The position numbers were made by a program, and so were the translations under genes. From Candidatus Enterococcus ferrettii (GTDB lineage: Bacteria; Bacillota; Bacilli; Lactobacillales; Enterococcaceae), in NCBI RefSeq assembly GCF_017377655.1, contig NZ_JAFREL010000045.1, forward strand, positions 1-64,000: 64,000 nt of DNA, read 5' to 3'. Below the pieces are notes generated by a model that saw only the letters and a list, made by a program, of their open reading frames with translations, did no database searches and was not told the DNA's origin. Shown one piece after another: positions 29,879 through 40,093 of this stretch. The stretch's first letter is position 1. Every line of letters starts with the position of its first letter.

Positions 29879-32518
29879 ATGGCTAAAAATAAATTATTGC
29901 TAGTAGATGGAAACAGTGTGGCCTTTCGTGCGTTTTTTGCGTTGCATAATTCGTTGGAAAAGTTTAAAAATAAAAACGGATTGCATACCAATGCAATCTA
30001 TGCTTTTAACAATATGTTCGAAAATGTGATGGATAGGGAAAAACCAACGCATGTTTTAGTAGCCTTCGATGCAGGCAAGACTACTTTTCGAACAGAGATG
30101 TACAAAGAGTACAAAGGCGGACGTTCAAAAACACCTGGTGAATTTCGAGAACAGCTTCCTTATATTCGTGAATTATTACAAGGTTTAGGTGTCAAGCACT
30201 ATGAACTAGATAACTATGAAGCAGATGACATCATCGGAACCTTGGCAAAGCAAGCTTCTGATGCCGATTTTGATGTGGTGGTTCTTTCTGGTGACCGTGA
30301 TTTGACGCAATTGGCTAGCGATAAGGTTACTGTTGATATTACTGTAAAGGGTGTCAGTGATATTGAGTCTTACACACCAAAACATGTAGCGGAGAAATAT
30401 GATGGACTGACGCCTAATCAAATTATTGACATGAAGGGATTAGCTGGGGATACTTCCGATAATTATCCAGGAGTGACTAAGGTTGGTGAAAAGACAGCTA
30501 TAAAACTTTTGAAGGAATATGGCAGCGTTGAAGGTGTTTATGAACATATTGATGAACTGAAACAGAGCAAGATGAAAGATAATTTGATCAACGATAAAGA
30601 TCAGGCCTTCTTGTCTAAAGAGCTTGCAACTATCATAACAGATGCTCCAGTAGCAATTTCGCTAGAAGATCTGGCCTATTTTGGAAAGGATTTAGACAAG
30701 CTGGTAACTTTTTATAAAGATATGGACTTCAAACAATTTTTAAGTAAATTGAATATTGAAGAGGAACCGGTCGAATTGGAAGATATCATGTATCAAGTTG
30801 TCAATGAGTATGATGCTTCCATGTTCTCTCCAGATGCTGGCTTATATGTAGAAATGCTTGAGGATAATTATCATACTGCAGATATTGTTGGTGTAGCTTG
30901 GGGAACTAAGAAAAAAGTATATGTGACAGACGATTTAGCTATTTTTGACAATTCTGATTTTAAATTATGGTTAGAAGAATCAAATAGCAAGAAGGTTTAC
31001 GATGCCAAACGTACCTATGTAGGGTTAAATCGTTACATCGGTAAAACCGAAGGCATAAACTTTGATGTATTATTAGCAGCATATCTTTTAGATACGAACG
31101 ATAATAGCAATGATATCGCTGGGGTAGCACAGCATTATGGCTATACGGAGATTCAACCAGATGAACAGGTTTACGGAAAAGGTGCTAAAAAGGGTTTGCC
31201 AGAAGATGAAGAAGTTTTCTACAATCATTTGGCACGTAAAATCAAAGCAATCAACTATTTAAGTGATCATCTTGGAGAAGAACTTGAAGAAAAGAAACAA
31301 GATGAGCTGTTCTATAAGATGGAATTACCGCTGTCGCGTATTTTAGCTGAAATGGAAATTATTGGTATTAAGGTTGATGCTCAACGCTTGCAAAGTATGC
31401 GCGGAGAGTTTTCTAAACGTCTTCAGGAAATTGAGCAAAGGATTCATGAAGAAGCAGGCGAAGAATTTAATATCAATTCACCAAAACAGTTAGGCGTTAT
31501 CCTATTTGAAAAGATGCACCTTCCTGTGATTAAGAAGACGAAAACGGGTTATTCAACTGCGGTCGATGTTTTAGAGCAATTAAGAGAACAAGCTCCTATA
31601 GTAAATGATATTTTGAATTACCGACAAATTGCTAAGATCCAATCAACCTATGTTGAGGGTCTTTTGAAGGTTATTCAATCAGATAACAAAGTGCATACGC
31701 GTTATTTGCAAACTTTAACACAAACTGGTCGCTTAAGTTCAGTGGATCCTAATTTACAAAATATTCCTATCCGTTTGGAAGAGGGCCGGAAAATTCGAGA
31801 AGCTTTTGTTCCCAGTGAGAAAAACTGGTTAATTTATTCTTCTGACTATTCTCAAATTGAATTACGGGTGTTGGCTCATATTTCTGGAGATAAGCATTTG
31901 ATTGAAGCTTTTAAGGAAGGAATGGACATCCATGCTAGTACTGCAATGCGAATTTTTGGTGTAGAAAAAGATCAAGTGACCCCAAATATGCGTCGGGATG
32001 CTAAGGCAGTCAATTTTGGTATTGTGTATGGGATTTCTGATTATGGATTGTCTCAAAATTTAGGAATATCTCGGAAAGCAGCTCAGGAGTATATTGATAC
32101 TTATTTCGAAAACTATCCGGACGTAAAACGGTATATGGAAGAAAGTGTTCGAGAAGCAAAGGATCTTGGATATTCTGCTACCTTGTACAATCGTCGTCGA
32201 TATCTGCCAGATATTAATTCGCGTAATTTCAATGTTCGATCATTTGCTGAACGAACAGCTATTAATACCCCTATTCAAGGAAGCGCAGCAGATATATTAA
32301 AATTAGCTATGATTGAATTGGATAAACGATTAAAAGAGGAAAAACTACAAGCGAACATGCTGTTACAAGTACATGATGAATTAGTTTTTGAAGTACCTGA
32401 AGCAGAGCTAGAAACATTAGATAAGCTGGTTAAGGAAGTAATGGAAAATACTGTACAGCTGGATGTTCCATTAGTTACTGATAGCAGTTGGGGAAAAACT
32501 TGGTATGAAGCAAAATAA
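29879..32518 (+). CDS. polA: DNA polymerase I
   Basis: Fills gaps and removes RNA primers in replication and repair. The 879-residue protein has an N-terminal 5'-3' exonuclease domain (about 1-300, with LLVDGNSVAFRAFFA and DNYEADDIIGTL). A 3'-5' exonuclease fold follows, and the polymerase domain occupies the last 400 residues (YSQIELRVLAH, RRDAKAVNFGIVYG, LLQVHDELVFEVP). The proofreading motif normally reading FDTET is here GLYVEMLED, so the carboxylate ligands are missing and proofreading is probably absent. It is followed by mutM with a weak hairpin between. Confidence 0.96.
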   Translation: MAKNKLLLVDGNSVAFRAFFALHNSLEKFKNKNGLHTNAIYAFNNMFENVMDREKPTHVLVAFDAGKTTFRTEMYKEYKGGRSKTPGEFREQLPYIRELLQGLGVKHYELDNYEADDIIGTLAKQASDADFDVVVLSGDRDLTQLASDKVTVDITVKGVSDIESYTPKHVAEKYDGLTPNQIIDMKGLAGDTSDNYPGVTKVGEKTAIKLLKEYGSVEGVYEHIDELKQSKMKDNLINDKDQAFLSKELATIITDAPVAISLEDLAYFGKDLDKLVTFYKDMDFKQFLSKLNIEEEPVELEDIMYQVVNEYDASMFSPDAGLYVEMLEDNYHTADIVGVAWGTKKKVYVTDDLAIFDNSDFKLWLEESNSKKVYDAKRTYVGLNRYIGKTEGINFDVLLAAYLLDTNDNSNDIAGVAQHYGYTEIQPDEQVYGKGAKKGLPEDEEVFYNHLARKIKAINYLSDHLGEELEEKKQDELFYKMELPLSRILAEMEIIGIKVDAQRLQSMRGEFSKRLQEIEQRIHEEAGEEFNINSPKQLGVILFEKMHLPVIKKTKTGYSTAVDVLEQLREQAPIVNDILNYRQIAKIQSTYVEGLLKVIQSDNKVHTRYLQTLTQTGRLSSVDPNLQNIPIRLEEGRKIREAFVPSEKNWLIYSSDYSQIELRVLAHISGDKHLIEAFKEGMDIHASTAMRIFGVEKDQVTPNMRRDAKAVNFGIVYGISDYGLSQNLGISRKAAQEYIDTYFENYPDVKRYMEESVREAKDLGYSATLYNRRRYLPDINSRNFNVRSFAERTAINTPIQGSAADILKLAMIELDKRLKEEKLQANMLLQVHDELVFEVPEAELETLDKLVKEVMENTVQLDVPLVTDSSWGKTWYEAK

Positions 32519-32522
32519 CTAG

Positions 32523-32545
32523 AAGCTGGAATTTTTCCAGCTTTT
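32523..32545 (+). terminator. Hairpin between polA and mutM
   Basis: AAGCTGGAA pairs with TTCCAGCTT around a 3-base loop, followed by only four T before C. It may attenuate transcription rather than end it, since mutM starts about 20 bases later with no clear promoter. Confidence 0.6.
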
Positions 32546-32563
32546 CCCTTAGGAGTGAAAAAA

Positions 32564-33394
32564 GTGCCAGAATTACCAGAAGTTGAAACAGTCCGCCGTG
32601 GATTAGTTTCTTTAGTTATAGGAAAAACTATTCGCAGGGTCGATGTTCTTTGGCCCAAAATCATTGAATCCCCAGAAGTTGATCAGTTTCGAAATGAGTT
32701 GGTAGGAGAGACTATTGAAGGTGTTGGCCGTAGAGGTAAATATTTAATTTTTCATTTTACTCATTATGATATGGTATCTCATCTAAGAATGGAAGGGAAA
32801 TACGAATTTTTCCCTGAAGCTACAACGTTAGATAAGCATAGTCACATACGTTTCGTTTTTACTGATGATTCTGAATTAATTTACAATGATGTGCGTAAAT
32901 TTGGTCGAATGAGTTTAATGAAAAAAAATACTGGTTTGCAATATAAAGGAATTCAACAGTTAGGCCCTGAGCCTACGAATGAAACATTTGATTTAGCAGA
33001 GTTTGAGACTCGCTTAAATAAGGCGCATACGATGATTAAGCCCCTGTTGTTGAACCAAAAAATTGTTGCGGGTCTTGGGAACATTTATGTAGATGAAGTA
33101 TTGTGGTTGTCAAAAATACATCCAGAGCAGCCAGCCAATACGCTAACAACTAAAGAAGTTGAAATTTTACATCAAGCGATTATTACTGTCATTAATAAGG
33201 CAAAAGAAGCAGGTGGGACAACTATCAGAACCTATCTAAATGCTTTAGGGGAAGCCGGACATTTTCAGCAGGAGCTTAATGTATATGGACAAACTGGAAA
33301 ACCTTGCCCGCGTTGTGGGACACCCATAGCTAAAATGAAAGTTGCTCAACGTGGAACCCATTATTGTCCACATTGCCAACAACTGAAGAGGTGA
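32564..33394 (+). CDS. mutM: Formamidopyrimidine-DNA glycosylase
   Basis: Removes 8-oxoguanine and formamidopyrimidines and nicks the site. The GTG at 32564 is the correct start because the mature enzyme must begin with Pro (PELPEVETV), whose amine is the nucleophile, followed by the catalytic Glu. AGGAG lies 8 bases upstream. The resulting protein has 276 residues. A four-cysteine zinc finger closes it (Cys248, Cys251, Cys268, Cys271). A longer frame from GTG 32555 would bury the essential proline. Confidence 0.95.
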   Translation: MPELPEVETVRRGLVSLVIGKTIRRVDVLWPKIIESPEVDQFRNELVGETIEGVGRRGKYLIFHFTHYDMVSHLRMEGKYEFFPEATTLDKHSHIRFVFTDDSELIYNDVRKFGRMSLMKKNTGLQYKGIQQLGPEPTNETFDLAEFETRLNKAHTMIKPLLLNQKIVAGLGNIYVDEVLWLSKIHPEQPANTLTTKEVEILHQAIITVINKAKEAGGTTIRTYLNALGEAGHFQQELNVYGQTGKPCPRCGTPIAKMKVAQRGTHYCPHCQQLKR

Positions 33395-33399
33395 AAAAA

Positions 33400-33999
33400 A
33401 TGAGTTATGTGTTAGGGATTACTGGTGGTATCGCTAGTGGAAAATCGACAGTAGTTAATGTATTTCGCTCAGCTGGATTTCCTATTGTAGACGGGGATGT
33501 AGTGGCTCGTGAAGTTGTCGAGCCAGGTACTCCCGGTCTTTTTGCACTTGTTGAAGCTTTTGGTGAAATGATCATTACACCTAAAGGAACATTAAATCGA
33601 AGAAAATTAGGCAATCTTATTTTTAGGGATGAAGAAGAACGTAAAAAACTTAACCGAACACTTGAACCTTTTATTCGTAATGAAATTGATCGGCAGATAG
33701 AAGTTGCCAGAAAAAGTAATTCGTTAGTAATTGCTGATATTCCTTTACTTTATGAAGGACATTATGAAAACAAAATGGATGCTATTGCTGTTGTTTATAT
33801 CGATCAGGATACTCAATTGAGACGTTTGATGGTTAGAAATCAATTATCAGAAATGGAAGCAATGAACCGAATTAACAGCCAAATGCCTCTAAATGAAAAA
33901 AAGCATCTGGCAGATGTTATTTTTGATAATAGTGGAACTTTAGAGGAAACAGCTGACCAAGTGATAAAATGGTTAAAAAAACAAGCCTTTATTGAATAA
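33400..33999 (+). CDS. coaE: Dephospho-CoA kinase
   Basis: The last step of coenzyme A synthesis: phosphorylates the 3'-hydroxyl of dephospho-CoA. The 199-residue protein has the P-loop GITGGIASGKST near its start, then DGDVVAREV and ADIPLLYE, typical of CoaE. AGAGGTGA overlaps the end of mutM and lies just before the ATG at 33400; a longer frame reaching into mutM is not supported. It is co-transcribed with mutM. Confidence 0.95.
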   Translation: MSYVLGITGGIASGKSTVVNVFRSAGFPIVDGDVVAREVVEPGTPGLFALVEAFGEMIITPKGTLNRRKLGNLIFRDEEERKKLNRTLEPFIRNEIDRQIEVARKSNSLVIADIPLLYEGHYENKMDAIAVVYIDQDTQLRRLMVRNQLSEMEAMNRINSQMPLNEKKHLADVIFDNSGTLEETADQVIKWLKKQAFIE

Positions 34000-34093
34000 A
34001 GATTCGAAAAATGGCATAACAAAGCTTTTTTTAGCCATTAGGATATGATAAACTCGTGTTACAATAAAATACTATCATCTGAGAGGTGAAAAA

Positions 34094-34582
34094 ATGCGTT
34101 GCCCAAGATGTAATCATAATAACTCAAGAGTCATTGATAGTCGTCAAACCGATGATGGACGTGCCATCCGAAGACGCAGAGAATGTGAAAATTGCGGTTT
34201 CCGTTTTACAACTTTTGAACGGATTGAAGCTGCACCGCTTTTAGTTGTTAAGCGTAATGGCGATCGGGAAGAATTTAATCGCGACAAGATTCTGCGCGGG
34301 CTAATTCGTTCGGCCGAAAAACGTCCTGTTGCCATGGAGCAAATGGAACAGATTGTTGATCATGTAGAAAATCGTGTTCGCGGTTTAGGTGAAAATGAAA
34401 TATCTACCAGTTTAATCGGTGAATATGTTATGGAATATTTAATGAATGTTGATGAAATTGCATATATTCGTTTTGCCAGTGTTTATCGCCAATTTAAGGA
34501 CATGTCGGTGTTCTTAAAAGAATTACAGGAAATCGTAGATAAAGCCAAATCTGCTGATGGAAAAGAACAGGATTTGTTTTAA
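34094..34582 (+). CDS. nrdR: Transcriptional repressor NrdR
   Basis: A zinc- and ATP-binding repressor of ribonucleotide reductase genes. Its 162 residues start with the zinc ribbon (Cys3, Cys6, Cys31, Cys34), followed by an ATP-cone domain ([16 protein letters not shown]). In Lactobacillales it commonly stands before dnaB-dnaI, as here, linking dNTP supply with replication initiation. A GAGAGGTG site precedes the ATG. Confidence 0.96.
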   Translation: MRCPRCNHNNSRVIDSRQTDDGRAIRRRRECENCGFRFTTFERIEAAPLLVVKRNGDREEFNRDKILRGLIRSAEKRPVAMEQMEQIVDHVENRVRGLGENEISTSLIGEYVMEYLMNVDEIAYIRFASVYRQFKDMSVFLKELQEIVDKAKSADGKEQDLF

Positions 34583-34646
34583 ACTTTGACAGGAACTGAG
34601 GCAATTATCGAACTGATTGTTACTGAATATTTTAGGGGGCTAGTTT

Positions 34647-35975
34647 GTGACATCTGAATTAAGGCCAACGACTATTTACTCCGTCTATGGCAGTCCTCTG
34701 CTGGATGAGAGCCGCCAGCAAGCACTATTATTTTTATACCAACCGATTATAGGTGCGGAAGCTCTGAGTCTGTATTTAAACCTATCTAGCGATATTACAG
34801 TCGAAGGAAAAAGCCCTGAGTTGATGCATGCTGATTTATTGGCCGCCATAGATAACGGGTTAGCTGCAATGTTGAAAGCCCGTGAAAAGCTGGAAGGTAT
34901 CGGCTTGTTAAATACTTTTCAGAAAGAAGATAATGAATTGGGGATGACGCTATTTTATCAATTAATTCCTCCGTTAATGCCTATCGATTTTTTTCAGGAC
35001 GCATTAATGTGTTATTTGTTAATGGAAAAAATTGGTGAACGCCGTTTTCAACGATTAGTTGAACGTTTCCGTCCAAAGGTAGTTCCAACAGAAGGATTAA
35101 CCAACATTACAAAACGGTTTCGCGATAGTTATCGATTTGAAGAAACGAGGTTTGCTGCGAATACGGAACTATTTGATGATACCCATGATAAATTTATTCA
35201 ACCAAAAGTAGCAGCTAGTACTTTTGACTGGACCTTCTTCAATCAGCAGCTAGAGAAGTTTAGTTTGACATTAGAGGAAGAAGATCAAAAAAAAATCGAG
35301 GCTTTACATCAAATGTACGGGATTGATGAAATGGAAATGCTGGATTTTGCTGTAAAATCCAGTGAACGAAATCAGATTCAGTTAACTTTTTTAAGAAATT
35401 TAATTGTAAAAAGCAAACAAATAAAATCCGTAGACGGTGAGACAGAAGTACAATTAGCTGATAATCGAAATTTATCAGGAGAATTTTCAAAGGCCGAACA
35501 GGAAATAATCCGTCAAAGTGAAAGGATACCACCAATCAAATATCTGCAGGCAATTAAAAAGCAAAAGGGTGGGTACGAAACTAATCAAGAAATTCGCTTG
35601 ATTGAAGATTTGCTGAGTCGTCACTTATTTCCAAATAGTGTAGTGAATATACTAATTAACTACATATTAGTGATTCAGAATCAGGCAGTAATTAATCAAA
35701 ACTATCTGAATGCAATCGCTAATGATTGGGCTCAAAGGAAGATTCAACGACCGGAAGAAGCCATTGTACATGTTCGTCAAGCGGACCAAAAGCTGGTCAA
35801 GAAAAAGACCACCAATCGCCGTAATAATGCTGCTGGTCGGAAGACACAAGGTAGAAAAGAAATTCTGCCGTCGCACATTAAAGAACCACCAAAAGAGAAG
35901 AAGATTAGTCCAGAAAAAGAGGCCGAGTTGAATCGCAAGCTGGCGGAATATCTGAACAAAGAGGGTGAGAGCTGA
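34647..35975 (+). CDS. dnaB: Replication initiation and membrane attachment protein DnaB
   Basis: The Firmicutes helicase-loading cofactor (not the replicative helicase), which works with DnaD and DnaI at oriC and at stalled forks. Protein length is 442 residues, with a GTG start after GGGGG. The N-terminal region (about 1-120) resembles the DnaB/DnaD winged-helix dimerisation domain. The segment at about 290-380 (EIIRQSERIPPIKYLQAIKKQKGG ..., DDBH2-type) binds DNA in relatives. A very basic linker and charged tail follow. It overlaps the dnaI start by one base. Confidence 0.92.
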   Translation: MTSELRPTTIYSVYGSPLLDESRQQALLFLYQPIIGAEALSLYLNLSSDITVEGKSPELMHADLLAAIDNGLAAMLKAREKLEGIGLLNTFQKEDNELGMTLFYQLIPPLMPIDFFQDALMCYLLMEKIGERRFQRLVERFRPKVVPTEGLTNITKRFRDSYRFEETRFAANTELFDDTHDKFIQPKVAASTFDWTFFNQQLEKFSLTLEEEDQKKIEALHQMYGIDEMEMLDFAVKSSERNQIQLTFLRNLIVKSKQIKSVDGETEVQLADNRNLSGEFSKAEQEIIRQSERIPPIKYLQAIKKQKGGYETNQEIRLIEDLLSRHLFPNSVVNILINYILVIQNQAVINQNYLNAIANDWAQRKIQRPEEAIVHVRQADQKLVKKKTTNRRNNAAGRKTQGRKEILPSHIKEPPKEKKISPEKEAELNRKLAEYLNKEGES

Positions 35976-36901
35976 TGGAAGATGTAGGCAAAGAACTGAA
36001 TCGAATTATTAAGTCACGCGGAGTAGATGGCAGGTACCAGCAGATGATGCAGGAAGTACTTCAAGATTCCGATGTACGTGATTTTATAGAGCAACATAAG
36101 GCAAAATTGACACAAGAAGATATCGAGAAATCCTTTGCCAAGCTGTACGAATTTGTTCAAGAAAAGAAAAAATTTTTGGCAGATGATCCTACTATGATCG
36201 CTCCTGGATATGAACCTAAATTAACGCTTAATTTTCATTTTATTGATGTAACCTATGTTCCTACTGATGAATTATTGATGCGCAAAAAAGAAGAAGAAAT
36301 TCGCAATCGAATTAATTCGGTTGATATGCCTAAAGATATTCGTCAGGCATCGATTCGGACCTTTGAAGTGACTTCTGGTCGAAGTGAAGCATTAGAAGCT
36401 TCTTTAGATTTCATAAACCAATATAATGCTGCTCCAAAGGATTTTCATAAAGCATTATATTTAGTAGGAGATTTTGGAGTTGGAAAAACTTACTTGCTAG
36501 GAGCCATGGCCCATGAGCTAGCAGTAAAAGGGTATGAGACAACATTAGTTCATTTTCCTACTTTTGCTGGTGAAATGAAACAAGCGATTTCTACAGATAA
36601 AGTTGGACCGAAATTAGACAGCGTTAAGCGGGCTCCAATTTTAATGATCGATGATATTGGAGCCGACTCAATGAGTGCTTGGATTCGAGACGATGTTTTA
36701 GGAGTCATCCTTCAATATCGTATGCAAGAACAACTGCCTACTTTCTTTTCATCAAATTTTGACATGATACAACTGGAGGAGCATCTATCTGTGACGCAGC
36801 GGGGAGATGAAGAACCATTGAAGGCGAAACGAATTATGGAGCGTATTCGTTATTTAAGTCGTGAGATTTGGATGATCGGTGAAAATCGTCGAAATGGCTA
36901 A
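35975..36901 (+). CDS. dnaI: Primosomal protein DnaI, helicase loader
   Basis: An AAA+ ATPase that loads the replicative helicase. The 308-residue protein has Walker A GDFGVGKT (165-172), Walker B LMIDDIGADS and a C-terminal arginine-rich sensor region. The B. subtilis N-terminal domain binds zinc through cysteines. This protein contains no cysteine at all, so that site is lost. Its ATG overlaps the dnaB stop (TGATGG), and a compound terminator follows. Confidence 0.95.
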   Translation: MEDVGKELNRIIKSRGVDGRYQQMMQEVLQDSDVRDFIEQHKAKLTQEDIEKSFAKLYEFVQEKKKFLADDPTMIAPGYEPKLTLNFHFIDVTYVPTDELLMRKKEEEIRNRINSVDMPKDIRQASIRTFEVTSGRSEALEASLDFINQYNAAPKDFHKALYLVGDFGVGKTYLLGAMAHELAVKGYETTLVHFPTFAGEMKQAISTDKVGPKLDSVKRAPILMIDDIGADSMSAWIRDDVLGVILQYRMQEQLPTFFSSNFDMIQLEEHLSVTQRGDEEPLKAKRIMERIRYLSREIWMIGENRRNG

Positions 36902-36932
36902 AAAAAGAATTTACTGAGAAGAAACAAAATAC

Positions 36933-36980
36933 CTCATTAAAAAGCGAAGTTGACTCGCCTTTTTTTGAGGTTCTTTTTTT
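36933..36980 (+). terminator. Nested terminator after dnaI
   Basis: An inner stem (AAAAGCGA with TCGCCTTTT) is enclosed by an outer stem (ACCTCA with TGAGGT), each followed by a T run. This gives two terminator signals in series. Confidence 0.8.
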
Positions 36981-36986
36981 GATGAG

Positions 36987-36995
36987 TGCTATAAT
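36987..36995 (+). promoter_or_regulatory. Extended -10 promoter of trmK
   Basis: TGCTATAAT (36987-36995) is an extended -10 box, immediately after the terminator T run. No good -35 is seen. It places the transcript start near 37002, which excludes the upstream ATG at 36998 and supports the ATG at 37016. Confidence 0.6.
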
Positions 36996-37015
36996 CAATG
37001 ATAGGAAGTGACGAA

Positions 37016-37726
37016 ATGAATGCTAATGAATTATCGCTACGTTTACAAGTAGTGGCTAATTATGTGCCAAAAAAAGCTCGACTAGCGGATATTGGTTCCG
37101 ACCACGCGTATTTACCTGTAGCTTTAGTGCGGAATGAAAGAATTCAGTATGCGATTGCTGGTGAGGTGGTTCAAGGTCCGTATGAAGCAGCAAGAAAACA
37201 AGTATCTAAAAATGGATTAGAGCAGTTTATTGAGATACGCTTAGGTGATGGAATGGAAGTTGTTTTTCTAGAAGATAACATCGAAGCCGTCACAATTTGT
37301 GGAATGGGCGGTGTTTTGATACGAGATATTTTAGAGCGCGGAAAAAGGATGCATCGCTTTTCAGGCAAAGAAAGATTGATTTTGCAGCCTAATGTTGGTG
37401 AAAAACAATTGAGAGAGTGGTTAGCAGCAGAGGGCTACACAATTATTGCTGAGACAATTCTAGAAGATCATCACAAGATCTATGAAGTGATGGTAGCTGA
37501 AAAACTAGATTCAACTGCGAGTTACACGCAACATGAATTACTTTTTGGACCACATTTATTGCAGGAGCGGTCAACTGTTTTCTTGAAGAAATGGCAGCAT
37601 CAGCTTGGAAAATTAGAAAAGGTTCGTGCCAATTTAGCCAAAAGCGATCAGCAGCTTGAGGATAAAATTATTCAAGTTGAGCGGGAGATTCAATGGATCA
37701 AGGAGGCTTTAGATGAAAGCAAGTAA
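37016..37726 (+). CDS. trmK: tRNA (adenine(22)-N1)-methyltransferase
   Basis: Methylates A22 in the D-arm of certain tRNAs. The 236-residue protein begins with a Rossmann methyltransferase domain (ARLADIGSDHAYLP is the SAM motif) and ends in a helical coiled coil, the TrmK layout. AGGAAGTGA precedes the ATG. It overlaps the Nif3-like gene by 14 bases, an arrangement widely conserved in Firmicutes. Confidence 0.93.
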   Translation: MNANELSLRLQVVANYVPKKARLADIGSDHAYLPVALVRNERIQYAIAGEVVQGPYEAARKQVSKNGLEQFIEIRLGDGMEVVFLEDNIEAVTICGMGGVLIRDILERGKRMHRFSGKERLILQPNVGEKQLREWLAAEGYTIIAETILEDHHKIYEVMVAEKLDSTASYTQHELLFGPHLLQERSTVFLKKWQHQLGKLEKVRANLAKSDQQLEDKIIQVEREIQWIKEALDESK

Positions 37727-38828
37727 ATTTATTGAGCGTTTCAAACAGTATTGTCCCGAATGGTTAATAGAAGATGGGGATCCTGTCGGGCTGCACATTG
37801 GTACTTTAAACAAAGATATCCAAAGAGTCATGATGAGTTTAGATGTTCGTCCAGCAGTAGTAGCAGAAGCGATTGAAAAAAAGATTGATTTGCTGATTGT
37901 TAAACATCCGCCTATTTTTCGCCCTATTGATCGTTTGACGACGGATGACTTTCAAACAAAAATGTATGTAGATTTGTTAAAGCATGATATTGCTGTCTAT
38001 GCTGCACATACGAACATGGACATTATTCCTAATGGTTTAAACGACTGGTTCTGTGAATTGCTAGAGGTTAAAAATACTACTTATTTAGTGGAGAGTCAGT
38101 CGATTCCTCTAAAAAAGTTAGCCGTTTATGTACCAATGGACTATAGTAAAGCGATGCGAACAGCGTTAGCCGAAGCAGGAGCTGGCAAGCAAGGTAATTA
38201 TGAAGCTACCTCCTATACACTCTCAGGAACTGGACGCTTTACTCCAGTTGGTGAGGCAAATCCGACAATTGGTGAATTGAATCGACAGGAACAGGTTCAG
38301 GAAAGTAAAATCGAGGTTATTTTTCCAGCTACTTTAGAAGAGCAGGTAGTGGAAGCAATGCTGACAGCTCACCCCTATGAAGAGCCAGCATACGATATTT
38401 ATCAGCTAGATAATCCACCGTTAAAATATGGGATTGGCCGTGTAGGCACTTTAGCTGCGCCCCTAACAACCGAAGAATTTATTCAGCAAGTAAAGAAGGT
38501 TTTTAATTTGGATGGGCTAAGAGTAGTTTATCCGAAACAACCAAAAGCTACCGTTCAACGAGTAGCTATCTGTGGCGGAAGCGCTGAAAAATTTTATAAG
38601 GATGCTCTTTTTCAGCAGGCTGATGTATACATTACTGGAGATGTCTATTATCATACCGCTCATGATATGCAAGAATCAGGTATGTTGGTTATTGATCCTG
38701 GGCACTATATTGAAGCTTTGTGCAAGAGAAAAATGGTCGAACTATTTAATCAATGGAAAGACGAAGAGGATTGGGATGTTTCATTCTATGTCTCAGAAGT
38801 CTCAACCAATCCTTTTTCTTTTAAATAA
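37713..38828 (+). CDS. Nif3-like dinuclear metal center protein
   Basis: A 371-residue member of the NIF3/YqfO family. Conserved metal ligands appear in VKHPPIFRPI, AAHTNMDI and the C-terminal YHTAHDM and DPGHYIE segments. An inserted PII-like domain at about 130-230 (AHPYEEPAYDIYQL) is typical of the long form. GTP cyclohydrolase activity has been suggested for some relatives, but the function is not settled. It is coupled to trmK by overlap. Confidence 0.9.
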   Translation: MKASKFIERFKQYCPEWLIEDGDPVGLHIGTLNKDIQRVMMSLDVRPAVVAEAIEKKIDLLIVKHPPIFRPIDRLTTDDFQTKMYVDLLKHDIAVYAAHTNMDIIPNGLNDWFCELLEVKNTTYLVESQSIPLKKLAVYVPMDYSKAMRTALAEAGAGKQGNYEATSYTLSGTGRFTPVGEANPTIGELNRQEQVQESKIEVIFPATLEEQVVEAMLTAHPYEEPAYDIYQLDNPPLKYGIGRVGTLAAPLTTEEFIQQVKKVFNLDGLRVVYPKQPKATVQRVAICGGSAEKFYKDALFQQADVYITGDVYYHTAHDMQESGMLVIDPGHYIEALCKRKMVELFNQWKDEEDWDVSFYVSEVSTNPFSFK

Positions 38829-38850
38829 TATATAAGAGGAGAGAAGCAGT

Positions 38851-40080
38851 ATGTACGAAAATTTATTACCTCGTTTCCTACGCTATGTAAAAACAGAAAC
38901 TCGTTCTGATGCGACAAGTACCACCACTCCAACTACTCAAACTCAGGTAGCTTTCGCTCATGAGTTGATGAAGGAGTTAGAAGAAATAGGGATGCAGGAT
39001 ATTCTTTACAATGAAAGTAACGGATATGTCATCGCAACTTTGCCAAGTAATATCGACAAAAAGGTACGTAAGATTGGTTTTATTGCTCACATGGACACTG
39101 CTGATTTCAATGCTGAGGGTGTGAATCCACAAATCATAGAAAACTATGATGGTGAGTCGACGATTAAATTGGACAAAAATGGAAAGTATACGTTAAATAC
39201 AAAAGATTTTCCTAACTTGAAAAATTATAAAGATCAAACGTTGATTACTACGGATGGTTCAACTCTTTTAGGAGCAGATGATAAATCTGGAATTGCTGAA
39301 ATTATGACAGCGATGGAATATTTGATCAAGCATCCTGAAATCAAACACGGAGAAATTCGTATTGGTTTTGGTCCGGATGAAGAAATAGGCATTGGAGCAG
39401 ATAAATTTGATGTTAAACAATTTAATACAGATTTTGCTTATACTATGGATGGCGGTCCTTTGGGTGAACTTCAATATGAAACTTTCAGCGCAGCTCAAGC
39501 GACTATCACATTAGTAGGTAAGAACGTCCATCCAGGTACAGCTAAAAATACCATGATTAATGCTTTACAATTAGCTATTGATTTCCATAATCAGTTGCCA
39601 GAAGCAGATCGACCAGAAAAAACTGAAGGTCGTGAAGGATTTTATCACTTATTAGCTTTGGATGGAAATGTTGAAGAAGCAAAAATGACATATATCATTC
39701 GCGATCATGATCGTGAAAGATTTGAAGCTCGCAAAACGCAAATCTTGGCTATTCAAAAAGAAATGAACCAGCAATTTGATGTGGAACGTGTTGTAGTTGA
39801 TATGTATGATCAATATTACAACATGGGCGAAATTATCGAAAAGGACATGACAGTCATTGAATTGGCTAAACAAGCTATGGAAGAAGTTAATATTACTCCT
39901 GTAATTGAACCAATTCGTGGGGGAACAGATGGGTCGAAGATCTCCTTCTTAGGAATAGCTACTCCTAATATTTTTGCCGGTGGCGAAAATATGCACGGAC
40001 GTTTTGAGTTTGTCTCCTTGCAAACGATGGAAAAAGCAGTCGATGTCATCGTCAAAATTATTGAAAACAATGGAAAATAA
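38851..40080 (+). CDS. pepT: Peptidase T (tripeptide aminopeptidase)
   Basis: A zinc-dependent M20B peptidase that releases the N-terminal residue of tripeptides. The 409-residue protein has zinc ligands His80 (HMDTADF) and the Asp in LLGADDKSG, and the catalytic Glu in GPDEEIG. It ends with the [14 protein letters not shown] motif. AGGAGAG precedes the ATG. It lies 22 bases after the Nif3-like gene and probably shares that transcript. Confidence 0.96.
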   Translation: MYENLLPRFLRYVKTETRSDATSTTTPTTQTQVAFAHELMKELEEIGMQDILYNESNGYVIATLPSNIDKKVRKIGFIAHMDTADFNAEGVNPQIIENYDGESTIKLDKNGKYTLNTKDFPNLKNYKDQTLITTDGSTLLGADDKSGIAEIMTAMEYLIKHPEIKHGEIRIGFGPDEEIGIGADKFDVKQFNTDFAYTMDGGPLGELQYETFSAAQATITLVGKNVHPGTAKNTMINALQLAIDFHNQLPEADRPEKTEGREGFYHLLALDGNVEEAKMTYIIRDHDRERFEARKTQILAIQKEMNQQFDVERVVVDMYDQYYNMGEIIEKDMTVIELAKQAMEEVNITPVIEPIRGGTDGSKISFLGIATPNIFAGGENMHGRFEFVSLQTMEKAVDVIVKIIENNGK

Positions 40081-40093
40081 TTAAGTACAACGA

